A stretch of 64,000 bases of DNA from Enterovibrio norvegicus DSM 15893. GTDB lineage: Bacteria; Pseudomonadota; Gammaproteobacteria; Enterobacterales; Vibrionaceae. Under the pieces are notes generated by a model. The model had not been told where the DNA came from. It made no database searches and saw nothing but the letters and a program-made list of their open reading frames with translations. How positions within the stretch are numbered: the stretch's first letter is position 1; each line of letters starts with the position of its first letter. Made by a program: the position numbers and the translations under genes. Shown here in pieces: positions 39,685-48,128 of this stretch. Where the stretch lies: the NCBI RefSeq assembly GCF_900115495.1, contig NZ_FOWR01000013.1:1-64000 (forward strand). The letters are read 5' to 3'.

Positions 39685-40335
39685 TTATTCTGAGCCCGTA
39701 TACCCACGCCATGTTTCCATCATATCCGCGCTGTATTGATCGGATTTTTCTTTCAGCGTGTCGTAAAAACTACTGCCGAACTCAGCGGATTTACGCTGTG
39801 CGTCGTCGAATGAGGCTTTAGCTTTTGCGCTGAGTTCGTCGGCCGAGGGAACCTCGTAACCGCAGACTTTTTCGGTTTCTGCTGTCACGTCTTCGCTTTC
39901 AATCCCTAAATCGGTTTGTAAGGTTTCGATGTCTGAAAGGGTTTCGCAGGCATCGTAAATGTCATAACTCAGTGAACCCACCACCGCAGCGGCGCCAATG
40001 TAGGGAACAGCTTCCATCAATGAAGCGCCCACGTTTCTGGCAGCGGCGGTCGCCGTGCGTTTTGCAATGCGCTTAGTGACCGTGCGAGTTTGCACCTTTA
40101 GTGCCTTATTGGCTTTCTTGGTTGCGGCCAGTTCTCTATTGGCTTTAGTGAGCCGAGAAGAGGGGCTGTGTGCGGTGAATGACGAGATGGGTAAGGCATT
40201 GACCAGCTTGAACATGGCATCGTGCACGACGGCGCTGGTTAAGGTCAGTATGTTGAGGCTAATGAGCCCGAGAATGACAAAAACATTAATCACACCAAAG
40301 ATACGTCGAAACACGCCGCCATCACTCCCTTTCAT
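39685..40335 (-). CDS. Hypothetical membrane-associated protein, 216 aa
   Basis: MKGSDGGVFRRIFGVINVFVILG opens with one hydrophobic helix (about 8-32). A basic helix follows (ANRELAATKKANKALKVQTRTVTKRIAKRT), then a second hydrophobic segment (GASLMEAVPYIGAAAVVGSLSYDI) and a charged C-terminal tail. No recognised family. The start at 40335 is tentative since no good ribosome-binding site is seen. Confidence 0.65.
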   Translation of the reverse strand: MKGSDGGVFRRIFGVINVFVILGLISLNILTLTSAVVHDAMFKLVNALPISSFTAHSPSSRLTKANRELAATKKANKALKVQTRTVTKRIAKRTATAAARNVGASLMEAVPYIGAAAVVGSLSYDIYDACETLSDIETLQTDLGIESEDVTAETEKVCGYEVPSADELSAKAKASFDDAQRKSAEFGSSFYDTLKEKSDQYSADMMETWRGYTGSE

Positions 40336-40553
40336 TAACAAACAAAAAACCGCCCATGCCGCTATCGTGGGGCGTTCGGTTTCAAGTATAATCGCCGATT
40401 ACATCGAGAAAGAAGCCCAGAAAACGGTGAAATACTCACCCTTTGCGGCCACAAGAAGCTTGAAAACCACGGCATGTCATTCATTTCGACAATCAGCTAG
40501 CGCCGAGGTTCTCAGCTAAACGCGATCAGTACAATTTGAGATAAGAAACGTTT

Positions 40554-41930
40554 GTGAACACAAATAGCGGAATACGTCTAAATAAATTCATCAGTGATTC
40601 TGGTTTTTGCTCGCGTCGCGAAGCAGACAAATTCATTGAGCAGCGGAAAGTCACCATCAACGGTATCGTGCCTGAGCTTGGCACAAAAGTGATGCCGGGC
40701 GATGAAGTGCTTGTAAACAATCAACGCATTGATACCGTGCCAGAGAACAAATCTGACCGTGTTTACATTGCTTACAACAAGCCTATCGGCATTACCTGCA
40801 CCACGGCGCGTAATGTGAGTGGCAACATTGTTGATGCTATCCGTCACCCAAAACGTATCTTCCCGATTGGTCGCTTAGACAAACCTTCTGAAGGCTTGAT
40901 TTTCCTTACCAGCGATGGCGACATCGTGAACAAAATTCTTCGTGCAGGTAACAACCACGAAAAAGAATATATCGTTACCGTTGATAAGCCTATCACGCCG
41001 AAATTCGTTGAATTGATGTCGAATGGCATCCCTATTCTCGACACCGTGACCAAGCCATGCTTCGTTGAACGCCAAAGCAAATTTGTGTTCAAAATCATTC
41101 TGACACAGGGTTTGAACCGTCAAATTCGCCGTATGTGCGAGTACTTAGGTTTTGAAGTGACCAAGCTGAAACGTATCCGTATCATGAACGTGAAGCTCGG
41201 CACGCTGAAACTGGGTGAGTGGCGTGAACTGACCGAAAAAGAAATGGATGAAATCAACAATGCCGTTGCTCATTCTAAAAGCACCTTCGAGCCAGACGCA
41301 GACTACGAAAACAACGACATCGCTTCTGGCGATGTGAAAACAGGCAGCAGTGATGCGGCGCAAGAGAACCTAAAATCAGGCAAGATCTCTTTCGCTAAAC
41401 CGAAAGCAAAATCTAAGCTTGGTCAACGCGCTGGCCATGGTGACAAGCGCAGTTTCTCTAAAGATCGCCCTGCCCGTGATGGTGCACGTCGTGACGGCTT
41501 TAACAAAGACGGTAACCGCCAAGGTGGCCAACGTTCTGACCGTTCACGCTCTGACAGCGACCGCAATGAAAATGGTCGTCCTGAGCATCGCGCAGACAGA
41601 GATCGCAACCGCAGCGATCGTGGACGCAACGAGAACAACCGTTCTGATCGCCACCGCGCCGAAGGTGGACGCTCAGACAACCGTCGCCCAAACAGCGACC
41701 GTTCTGGCAGTGATCGTCCAAACTCCAATCAGCCACGTTCTGATCGCCCTAAGAGCGATCGCCCGAACGCAAATCGTTCTGGTGGCCGTCCAAGTCAAGG
41801 ACGCCCTGGCGACAAACGCCGTGAAGGTGGCAACAAAGACGGAAACCGCAGCGACAATAACGCACGTCGCGAAGGTCCACGCAACAGTGGTGCACCGAAT
41901 AACCGTAGGCCCAAAGATCGCCGTCCTTAA
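40554..41930 (+). CDS. rluF: 23S rRNA pseudouridine synthase RluF with a long low-complexity tail
   Basis: 458 residues. The first ~240 match RluF: S4 domain at about 8-55, catalytic D109 in GRLDKPSEGL, GLNRQIRRMCEYLG, and the start RLNKFISDSGFCSRREAD. It modifies U2604 of 23S rRNA. Residues ~245-458 are an extension rich in Arg, Asp, Ser, Asn and Gly with RSDR-like repeats, roughly 150 residues longer than the E. coli tail and probably disordered and RNA-binding. The start is a GTG at 40554 and is supported by the alignment of the first residues with the family. Confidence 0.93.
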   Translation: MNTNSGIRLNKFISDSGFCSRREADKFIEQRKVTINGIVPELGTKVMPGDEVLVNNQRIDTVPENKSDRVYIAYNKPIGITCTTARNVSGNIVDAIRHPKRIFPIGRLDKPSEGLIFLTSDGDIVNKILRAGNNHEKEYIVTVDKPITPKFVELMSNGIPILDTVTKPCFVERQSKFVFKIILTQGLNRQIRRMCEYLGFEVTKLKRIRIMNVKLGTLKLGEWRELTEKEMDEINNAVAHSKSTFEPDADYENNDIASGDVKTGSSDAAQENLKSGKISFAKPKAKSKLGQRAGHGDKRSFSKDRPARDGARRDGFNKDGNRQGGQRSDRSRSDSDRNENGRPEHRADRDRNRSDRGRNENNRSDRHRAEGGRSDNRRPNSDRSGSDRPNSNQPRSDRPKSDRPNANRSGGRPSQGRPGDKRREGGNKDGNRSDNNARREGPRNSGAPNNRRPKDRRP

Positions 41931-41953
41931 GGCTCTTGGCTAGGACTGAAACG

Positions 41954-41983
41954 AAAAGGAGTGACTAGGTCACTCCTTTTTTT
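41954..41983 (+). terminator. Terminator of rluF
   Basis: AAAAGGAGTGAC at 41954-41965, loop TAG, GTCACTCCTTTT then more T to 41983. Perfect 12-base stem. Confidence 0.92.
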
Positions 41984-42050
41984 ATGCACAATTTCTGTGG
42001 GTAACATTTGCGCAATCGATATCTTCAAGCACATATGAATTGCAACGTTT
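41978..42050 (+). repeat. Copy A of a 70-base repeat
   Basis: Aligns without gaps to 46021-46090 over 70 bases (41981-42050), with 51 identities by eye. The first 24 bases (TTTATGCACAATTTCTGTGG then GTAA) differ at a single position. Both copies lie downstream of plus-strand genes. Confidence 0.6.
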
Positions 42051-42189
42051 TACCGCAAAAAAACACGCTTCAACACTGCAAAGGTAGCTCTACAGCGGTG
42101 CAAACATGCCTGAAAAAACTCTCATGATTGAAACGGTGTAAGGACATCACCTCTCGTTAGAATAAGTATTCACTGAGAGGCGAGCCAAT

Positions 42190-42591
42190 ATGTTGAATCA
42201 AACGTCCACGATAAAATTCATCCACGCACTCGAGCATTTCGTGCTCAGCTTGATTGTCATTGCAACAATCTATGCCATCGGCGAAGAAATTTACCTCGTT
42301 ATCGTCAACAGCACCGTGACGGTGGGCGATTTACTGCTTCTCTTCATCTACCTCGAAGTGCTGGCCATGGTGCGCATCTTCTTCGAGTCCGGCAAAGTGC
42401 CCGTTCGAATGCCGCTTTATATCGGCATTGTCGCCCTTGCGCGTTACCTCATCCTCGACATGAAAAACATGGACGATTGGCGGATCATGGTTGTGTCTCT
42501 GTCAGGGCTAATCATCGCCATCACCGTACTCGTTATCCGCATTGGGCAACTCAAATTCCCTTATCCCAAAAGCACCAACGTGAAAGAATAA
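42190..42591 (+). CDS. psiE: PsiE-family phosphate-starvation membrane protein
   Basis: 133 residues, four membrane helices. The N-terminal part FIHALEHFVLSLIVIATIYAI and motif LLLFIYLEVLAMVRIFFESG match PsiE, an inner-membrane protein of unknown function named for phosphate-starvation induction in E. coli. I do not see a Pho box by eye. Monocistronic between terminator-like sequences. Confidence 0.88.
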   Translation: MLNQTSTIKFIHALEHFVLSLIVIATIYAIGEEIYLVIVNSTVTVGDLLLLFIYLEVLAMVRIFFESGKVPVRMPLYIGIVALARYLILDMKNMDDWRIMVVSLSGLIIAITVLVIRIGQLKFPYPKSTNVKE

Positions 42592-42710
42592 AACACAACG
42601 CACAAAGGTGTTCAGTGCCGTTTCTGGCGAGCCTCGTTTTTTTGTCTCGTTATATTAGTGACACATGGATTTACCCCATGAGTATTCAGTGATTACAGGG
42701 AGAAATGACG

Positions 42711-43478
42711 ATGACGTTTTTGGAATTACACCAACAGGACACCCCTTTGTTGATTGGCAATGTGTGGGATGCGAGCAGTGCGAAGATCGTGTCGCAATTG
42801 GGCTTTAACGCTGTTGGCACATCCAGCGCGGCCATTGCCTATACCTTGGGCTATGAAGACGGTGAAAACATGCCGTTTAATGAATTGCTGTTTATGGTCG
42901 AGCGCATTGCGCGCGTGGTCTCCGTGCCGCTCACGGTCGATCTTGAAGCAGGATACGGAAATACCGCTGACGAGATCGTGGCGAACATCCAACAACTCGC
43001 CGCACTTGGCGTGGTCGGCATCAACCTTGAAGACAGCAAAGTCATCAATGGGAAACGCACCCTGCTGGATGCAGACGATTTTTCTCTCACGCTCTCTCGC
43101 ATTCGCTCAGCACTTAATCATGCGAACATCGACATGTTCATTAATGCGCGAGCAGATGCTCTCATCATGAAAACCGACGATGCCCTCGCACAAACCTTAG
43201 ACCGCGCGACACGATATGAAGCCGCGGGCGCAAATGGCCTCTTTGTTCCTTATCTTCGCGCAGAACAAGACATCACTGCGGTTGTCGCGCACACCGCGTT
43301 GCCCGTGAATGTACTTTGTGTGCCGGAACTACCTGACTTTGCTACCCTCGCGAGCTGTGGCGTCAAGCGCATCAGCATGGGGGATTTCGCCTATGAAAAG
43401 CTGCAACGAGAGCTACACGCATCACTGAAAACCGTGCTTGATGATGGGGCGTTTTCTTCGTTGTTTATGCCTACATAA
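42711..43478 (+). CDS. Isocitrate lyase/PEP mutase-superfamily enzyme
   Basis: 255 residues, TIM-barrel fold. Metal-binding and active-site segments are LTVDLEAGYGN (as in the D-x-E motif) and GVVGINLEDSK. The KKCGH catalytic loop of isocitrate lyase is absent, so it is nearer to PEP-mutase/oxaloacetate-decarboxylase-like members. Substrate unknown. The second ATG (42711) is preferred because GGAG is eight bases upstream; the first (42705) has only two bases of spacing. Confidence 0.85.
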   Translation: MTFLELHQQDTPLLIGNVWDASSAKIVSQLGFNAVGTSSAAIAYTLGYEDGENMPFNELLFMVERIARVVSVPLTVDLEAGYGNTADEIVANIQQLAALGVVGINLEDSKVINGKRTLLDADDFSLTLSRIRSALNHANIDMFINARADALIMKTDDALAQTLDRATRYEAAGANGLFVPYLRAEQDITAVVAHTALPVNVLCVPELPDFATLASCGVKRISMGDFAYEKLQRELHASLKTVLDDGAFSSLFMPT

Positions 43479-43503
43479 GCAACCATCACCAAAAAAACAT
43501 TAT

Positions 43504-43518
43504 TGATAATAATTCTCA
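43504..43518. promoter_or_regulatory. Fur-box-like palindrome
   Basis: TGATAAT-A-ATTCTCA differs from the TGATAATnATTATCA Fur core at one position. It is upstream of rpmE2-rpmJ2. It may belong to the same metal-controlled promoter or be fortuitous. Confidence 0.4.
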
Positions 43519-43539
43519 CTAAGCTTTGCATATATAAAT

Positions 43540-43554
43540 TGTTATGTTATAACA
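43540..43554. promoter_or_regulatory. Zur box upstream of rpmE2-rpmJ2
   Basis: TGTTAT-GTT-ATAACA is a perfect inverted repeat with the three-base spacer of the gammaproteobacterial Zur consensus (TGTTATAnTATAACA). It lies 46 bases before the rpmE2 start. Zinc-bound Zur would repress the pair. Confidence 0.8.
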
Positions 43555-43600
43555 TTGCGCAACAGTCAATTCAGGCTGACAGTACAGCGAGGATTAAACT

Positions 43601-43861
43601 ATGAAACCAGGCATTCACCCTGAATACCGCACCGTCGCATTCCACGATACAGGTGCCGACAAATACATTTTGGTAGGTTCAACCGTGCAAACCTCAAGAA
43701 CCGTTGAGGTTGATGGTCAGACTTATCCGTATGTCACGCTTGATGTGTCTTCACACTCTCATCCGTTTTATACCGGTAAACAGAAAGTGGTAAACCAAGA
43801 CGGACGTGTTGCGCGCTTTAACAAGCAATTCGGCGCACTGAGCAAGAAGGCGACCAAATAA
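43601..43861 (+). CDS. rpmE2: 50S ribosomal protein L31 type B
   Basis: 86 residues ([20 protein letters not shown]...). It is the zinc-independent paralogue of L31: it lacks the CxxC zinc ribbon and ends with a Lys-rich tail. Under zinc limitation it replaces the zinc-binding form on the ribosome. The TAA stop shares its last base with the next start (TAATG), so the two are translationally coupled. Confidence 0.97.
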   Translation: MKPGIHPEYRTVAFHDTGADKYILVGSTVQTSRTVEVDGQTYPYVTLDVSSHSHPFYTGKQKVVNQDGRVARFNKQFGALSKKATK

Positions 43862-44004
43862 TGCAAGTACTTAGCTCATTGAAAAGTGCAAAGAAACGCA
43901 GCAAGGATTGCCAAATCGTTAAACGTCGCGGGCGGATTTACGTGATTTGTAAATCCAACCCTCGATTTAAAGCGGTACAGGGAAAAACGAAGAAGAAAGC
44001 ATGA
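43861..44004 (+). CDS. rpmJ2: 50S ribosomal protein L36 type B
   Basis: 47 residues, [20 protein letters not shown] then [21 protein letters not shown]. It matches the alternative L36 (YkgO type), which lacks the full zinc-binding set. It begins on the last base of the L31 stop. Both are non-zinc paralogues under one Zur box. The end at 44004 lies 2 bases before the large palindromic repeat. Confidence 0.95.
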   Translation: MQVLSSLKSAKKRSKDCQIVKRRGRIYVICKSNPRFKAVQGKTKKKA

Positions 44005-44006
44005 TG

Positions 44007-44274
44007 ATATACCCAAACAACCTGAAGATGCAGGATTCAGCGAGGTTTACTGACGTTATGATCTAGGTGTCCCTTTGCCGATGTAGTGATCTCCATCAAA
44101 AAGGGATAACACCGAGCATGGCGTCAGTAAACTCGCCCGAAGGGAGGCCCTCAGTGCGTCCACTTCATCGTTAAATTCCTGTGAAATAGAATGACTATTC
44201 CTACAAGAATTTGCCTTGAACTGAACGCACTGATGGCCTCTGAAATCGAGTATCTTCAGGTTGTTTGGGTATAT
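44007..44274. repeat. Palindromic repeat, long form (268 bases)
   Basis: A 23-base terminal arm (ATATACCCAAACAACCTGAA then GAT) at 44007-44029 is perfectly inverted at 44252-44274. Inside are nested inverted repeats: TTTACTGACG with CGTCAGTAAA, AGGTGTCCCTTT with AAAGGGATAACACC, and CAGTGCGT with ACGCACTG. No reading frame. Structure is consistent with a MITE-like or REP-like non-autonomous element. Confidence 0.9.
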
Positions 44275-44289
44275 TAGGGTCTGTTAACC

Positions 44290-44745
44290 CTAGACATACA
44301 CAGGCAAAATGCCGCGATCCTTTACCTTTCGGATAGCAAGTTGCGTGTGTATGTCTTTCACATTTTGTAAGCACTGAAGCTTACGCGTGAACTGTTCATA
44401 CCCCACCAAATCTTTCGCGACCACTTCCAGTAAATAATCGTATGCGCCAGACACCACGTGGCAACTTACGACCTCCTGCATATCACTGATCGCTTGCTCA
44501 AACTCATCCACCGACGTGACCTGATGGTTATTCAAGCTCACTTCAACAAACATCGTCATGGCGATACCGACCTTGTCGCGCGACAAAGAAGCGTGATACC
44601 CCGCGACAATGTTGTCTTTTTCTAGTCGCTTTATTCGCCTTGCACACGGTGAAGGGGAAAGCCCTACCAAATCAGCCAGCTCTGCGGTGGTCAGCCTTGC
44701 GTCTTTTTGCATCCATTCCAATAGCTGCTTATCAATACGATCCAT
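44290..44745 (-). CDS. Lrp/AsnC-family regulator
   Basis: 151 residues from ATG 44745 (MDRIDKQLLEWMQKDARLTT). The helix-turn-helix is TTAELADLVGLSPSPCARRIKRL, followed by the RAM ligand-binding domain. Leucine-responsive-type regulators control amino-acid metabolism or export. It is divergent from a DMT exporter 149 bases away, the likely target. A longer frame to 44769 has a poorer site. Confidence 0.92.
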   Translation of the reverse strand: MDRIDKQLLEWMQKDARLTTAELADLVGLSPSPCARRIKRLEKDNIVAGYHASLSRDKVGIAMTMFVEVSLNNHQVTSVDEFEQAISDMQEVVSCHVVSGAYDYLLEVVAKDLVGYEQFTRKLQCLQNVKDIHTQLAIRKVKDRGILPVYV

Positions 44746-44894
44746 CACTCTTACGCTTTTTATCATCAATATTTAATAAAATATTAGCTTAAACCATCAA
44801 CGAACACCCAATTTAGGTCTTAGTTTGCCACCCTACACCAAAGACCCTGCTTGATAATGGTGTTTTCGCATCGCTCACAGGGAAGATACAAAAG

Positions 44895-45923
44895 ATGGCA
44901 CAAAAGATCGCAGAAAGCGCCGAAATCGCCAGGGATGCAGGCATACGCGAAAAAACAGGAACGAGCTGGTTACACGCATTCATGTCGGCGAAAGCGACAG
45001 GCTACCTCGCCATGCTAGTTACCCTATTATTGTGGGCGGGTTTTTTCCTCTCACTCAAAGGCGGCGCAAATTCCACACTGCTCCCCGCTGACATCGCGAT
45101 CACTCGCTTTCTCTTGCCCGCCATCTTTCTCGCCCCTTTCGTTTATCAGGCGCGTAAACAGATTGCAGTGATACCGAAACGGTATCTGCTCGGCATGTTC
45201 ATTGGCAGTGGCTTACCTTATTTGTTGGTTGCTAGCACCGCCATGCAATACGTGCCCGTTTCCCACGGCAGCGCGTTGGTTCCCGGCACCTTACCCTTGT
45301 TCGTCACCGCCATTGCCGTGATCGTTTTCCGCCAGCCCATCAGCCACCACCGTGTTATCGGGCTGATCGCTATTGTCATTGGCACGGGTCTGTTCGTTCT
45401 AACTAGCCTGCAAGGCAGTTACAACTGGGCGCAATCTCAAGGCCATATGTTGTTTTTGATGGGCAGCTTAATGTGGGCAACCTTCACGATATGCGCGCGC
45501 GTCGCCAACCTCAACGCGTTGGCGTGCTCAGGCTTGCTCGCGATATGTTCAAGCCTCATGCTGTTCGTTGCGATTGCGTTTAACCTCCTGCCCAGCACAT
45601 TGCACGCCACCGCATTCATCTCATGGCCATGGCGTGATGTACTCAGTCATACCATGTTGCAAGGCGTGGGCGCAGGGATCGTGTCAACCTGCACCTTTCT
45701 CTACGCCGTGAAGCAGCTAGGCGCAGAACGCAGCGCAGCCTTTGGCAGCGCGACGCCTGTTATCGCGACGCTCATCGCTTTCCCTGTATTCGCAGAACAA
45801 CCCGACCTCGTGACCTGTTTCGCACTGGGGTTTGTGTGTTTAGGGAGTGTGGTGGCGAGCAATATCTTCTTGAAGCAAGACACGTCAATGCACTATCAGC
45901 CCCCCGTTTATGAAAAACGGTAA
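44895..45923 (+). CDS. DMT-family (EamA) exporter
   Basis: 342 residues. An unusual ~30-residue hydrophilic N-terminus precedes ten membrane helices in two EamA repeats. The pairing with a divergent Lrp/AsnC gene suggests amino-acid export, as for other exporters controlled by Lrp-like proteins; the substrate is unproven. Confidence 0.87.
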   Translation: MAQKIAESAEIARDAGIREKTGTSWLHAFMSAKATGYLAMLVTLLLWAGFFLSLKGGANSTLLPADIAITRFLLPAIFLAPFVYQARKQIAVIPKRYLLGMFIGSGLPYLLVASTAMQYVPVSHGSALVPGTLPLFVTAIAVIVFRQPISHHRVIGLIAIVIGTGLFVLTSLQGSYNWAQSQGHMLFLMGSLMWATFTICARVANLNALACSGLLAICSSLMLFVAIAFNLLPSTLHATAFISWPWRDVLSHTMLQGVGAGIVSTCTFLYAVKQLGAERSAAFGSATPVIATLIAFPVFAEQPDLVTCFALGFVCLGSVVASNIFLKQDTSMHYQPPVYEKR

Positions 45924-46017
45924 AGCACCAGAAACGCCCGTTTTGAGGCATTTTTATATAGGAAGGGGTGGTTTGATTAATATGACCGACGGAAATGGCA
46001 GGATGTCAGATTGGTCA

Positions 46018-46091
46018 TTTTTTATGCACAGTTTCTGTGGGTAAGTCCGAAGCAAACGATCGCGTCAAGCACTTGCAGATTGCAACATTAT
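46018..46091 (+). repeat. Copy B of the 70-base repeat
   Basis: See 41978-42050. 46021-46090 aligns without gaps to 41981-42050 (51 of 70 identical by eye), best at the left end and around TCAAGC and TGCAAC. It lies between the DMT exporter stop and the convergent carboxymuconolactone decarboxylase-like gene. Confidence 0.6.
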
Positions 46092-46173
46092 TTCGTCTGT
46101 TTTTTGTTCTTTTTCTCGCAAGACACCCGCTCACTGGGTTATCAATGGACAGTGAGCGGATCCTGATATCACG

Positions 46174-46659
46174 TTAACCCAATGTATTTTCGCTATTTAC
46201 CCCTTTCACTTCGGGCGTTGCACCTTGGGCTAACTTCAAGCGCACCCAAAGATTCATGTTGATGACGATAGCCGCGATTTCAGCAATCTCTTTTTCATCA
46301 AAATAATTTTGAAGCGCAAGGTGTGTTGACGGGAACACAGACAAATCGTACTCCGTCAACGCTTCGCAGTAAGCCAGTGCAGCACGCTCATCGTTCGAGA
46401 ACATGTTGCTCTCTCGCCAACTCGCAAGGTGGGCAATTTTAGCAGCAGGAAGCCCCTGATCCTGCGCGGCCTTGGTGTGCAAAATCAAACAGTACGAACA
46501 CGGATTGATTTGTGCGACACGCAAACGCAGCAACTGGGCTAATTGTTTTTCTACCTTGAGAGCGGCGGTGTACCCCACGCTTTTGGCCATCTGCTTTGCC
46601 ACATCGTGAAACTCAATCAGATCTGGGTCAAAGCGTGTATTTACGAATGCTATTTCCAT
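46174..46659 (-). CDS. Carboxymuconolactone decarboxylase/AhpD-family protein
   Basis: 161 residues. The active-site motif is NPCSYCLILHTKAAQ (C-x-x-C then His), as in AhpD-like alkylhydroperoxidases. These use the cysteine pair to reduce peroxides or act as redox-linked decarboxylases. All-helical. AAGGGA precedes the start. Substrate not known. Next to msrB, so an oxidative-stress role is plausible. Confidence 0.88.
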   Translation of the reverse strand: MEIAFVNTRFDPDLIEFHDVAKQMAKSVGYTAALKVEKQLAQLLRLRVAQINPCSYCLILHTKAAQDQGLPAAKIAHLASWRESNMFSNDERAALAYCEALTEYDLSVFPSTHLALQNYFDEKEIAEIAAIVINMNLWVRLKLAQGATPEVKGVNSENTLG

Positions 46660-46700
46660 TTTATTCCCTTAACGCTGTTTTCTCTCACCATAGACAGGCG

Positions 46701-47141
46701 CTATTCGCCCGCTTGATCGAGATACTCACCGTATCCCTCGGCGTTCATTTGGTCTTTTGGTACAAAACGCAGCGATGCAGAGTTAATGCAATATCTCAAC
46801 CCGCCTTGATCTGCTGGGCCATCCGTAAACACATGCCCTAGATGGCTATCGCCATGTTTAGAGCGCACTTCCGTTCGACGCATACCGTGGCTTTCATCAA
46901 AAAGTTCCGTCACATTGATCTTTTCAATCGGCTTAGAGAATGCAGGCCAGCCGCATCCTGAATTGTATTTTGCCGATGAAGCAAACAAAGGCTCACCAGA
47001 AACAATATCAACGTAAATACCAGGTTCGAAGTGTTTATCGTATTCCCCAGTAAATGGCCGCTCTGTGCCACTTTCTTGCGTGATTCGATATTGTTCAGGG
47101 GTGAGTTTTTTAATGGCATCTTGCGACTTTGAGTAGGTCAT
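46701..47141 (-). CDS. msrB: Peptide-methionine (R)-S-oxide reductase MsrB, zinc-less type
   Basis: 146 residues. The catalytic Cys is in [13 protein letters not shown], and the recycling Cys in NSGCGWPAF. The two CxxC zinc motifs of E. coli MsrB are replaced by VDIVSGE and RSKHGDSH, so it belongs to the zinc-free form. It reduces methionine-R-sulfoxide in proteins. The start at 47141 ([12 protein letters not shown]) follows AGAGGG; the ORF opens further upstream at 47180 without a site. Confidence 0.94.
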   Translation of the reverse strand: MTYSKSQDAIKKLTPEQYRITQESGTERPFTGEYDKHFEPGIYVDIVSGEPLFASSAKYNSGCGWPAFSKPIEKINVTELFDESHGMRRTEVRSKHGDSHLGHVFTDGPADQGGLRYCINSASLRFVPKDQMNAEGYGEYLDQAGE

Positions 47142-47408
47142 CTGTTCGCCCTCTTTTTTGTTATGTCGACATCCTGACAACTGTCATCAAAACAGAAAAA
47201 CTGACACGACGATGTACCACTACTGATACGTGAAATGGTTTTGCGCCGTGATGTTTTCTATTTGAACATTGGGGAATGCTTACCTTGCATTTACGAAGGT
47301 TTCCTTAAAGCTTACCTTAGTAAATACAAGGGATAAGTGTGAGGTGAAAATGAACATGAGACTGCGTGGCTCTTCTCTTTTCCACGCGACAATGCGTGAA
47401 AAATGCTG

Positions 47409-48128
47409 TTAGACGCAGCGCCTTTCGACTTCTTGATCAAGCAGGTAAAGGTTAGGGTTCACATCGATGATGACGTAAGCGCGACGCGCCTTACACCATG
47501 CAATGTCGACAAAAATATGGGTGAGATTAGGTGACGTCTCAAACGGCTCGAGCGATAACCACCACGTTTTAATCTCTTCCAAATACTCCTCATGGTAATC
47601 ACGACGGCTGCAATAGCAGTTCACCCCTTGAATCTCGCCATGCGATACAGAGAGTCGATATTCCGAACGTTCACGAAAATCTTGATTGGGAAACAAATAC
47701 AGTTTTGGCGTGTTCGAAGAACAGCGATAGGCGTGCAACGTCAGCGCCATGCGGTCAGAAATCGCATTCAGCCAACATTCCAGCACGGGCGAATAATCTG
47801 CAGTGTTGAGTAACGCATCTGGGATGGTCTGCATTCCCACCACGTCTTTCCAACTCACGACACCTAACTTAGGAAATAAACTCTGAGAAAACGCACGAGG
47901 TAGCGCGGGAAAATGCACAGGCAGTTGCGTCAAACCAAAACGTTCTCTGTAATGTGCGTTATTCGAAAGCACCGCCAACAATTGATCATGGGAGACAGGT
48001 AATACTTCAATGGGTTTAGCGTAAAACTGATTCAGCAATACCGAGGGTAAGCATTCAAACTCGGTTGAGACGATAGGTTGAGCATGTGTTTCCACAGAAG
48101 CAAAACCTTTGCGATTAATATCAAACAA
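47409..48128 (-). CDS. Hypothetical protein, possible ATP-grasp-like C-terminus
   Basis: 239 residues, no signal peptide or membrane helix. The C-terminal part has the pattern RSEYRLSVSHGEIQGVN, a long helix, then IFVDIAWCKARRAYVIIDVN followed by PNLYLLD. The paired Asp strand and Asp-Val-Asn-Pro resemble the metal-binding ends of ATP-grasp proteins of the R2K/CDC123 kind. That is a motif-level inference only; the N-terminal half is not recognised. Confidence 0.6.
   Translation of the reverse strand: MFDINRKGFASVETHAQPIVSTEFECLPSVLLNQFYAKPIEVLPVSHDQLLAVLSNNAHYRERFGLTQLPVHFPALPRAFSQSLFPKLGVVSWKDVVGMQTIPDALLNTADYSPVLECWLNAISDRMALTLHAYRCSSNTPKLYLFPNQDFRERSEYRLSVSHGEIQGVNCYCSRRDYHEEYLEEIKTWWLSLEPFETSPNLTHIFVDIAWCKARRAYVIIDVNPNLYLLDQEVERRCV

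Noticed and set aside
40055-40519. 154-residue plus-strand frame
   Set aside because: Antisense of the membrane protein at 39685-40335; no supporting start or family.
41419-41943. 174-residue plus-strand frame inside rluF (and opposing minus frames at 41423-41736)
   Set aside because: Out-of-frame shadow of the repetitive RSDR tail of RluF; Ala/Val/Thr- or Arg/Ser-rich low-complexity output without family features.
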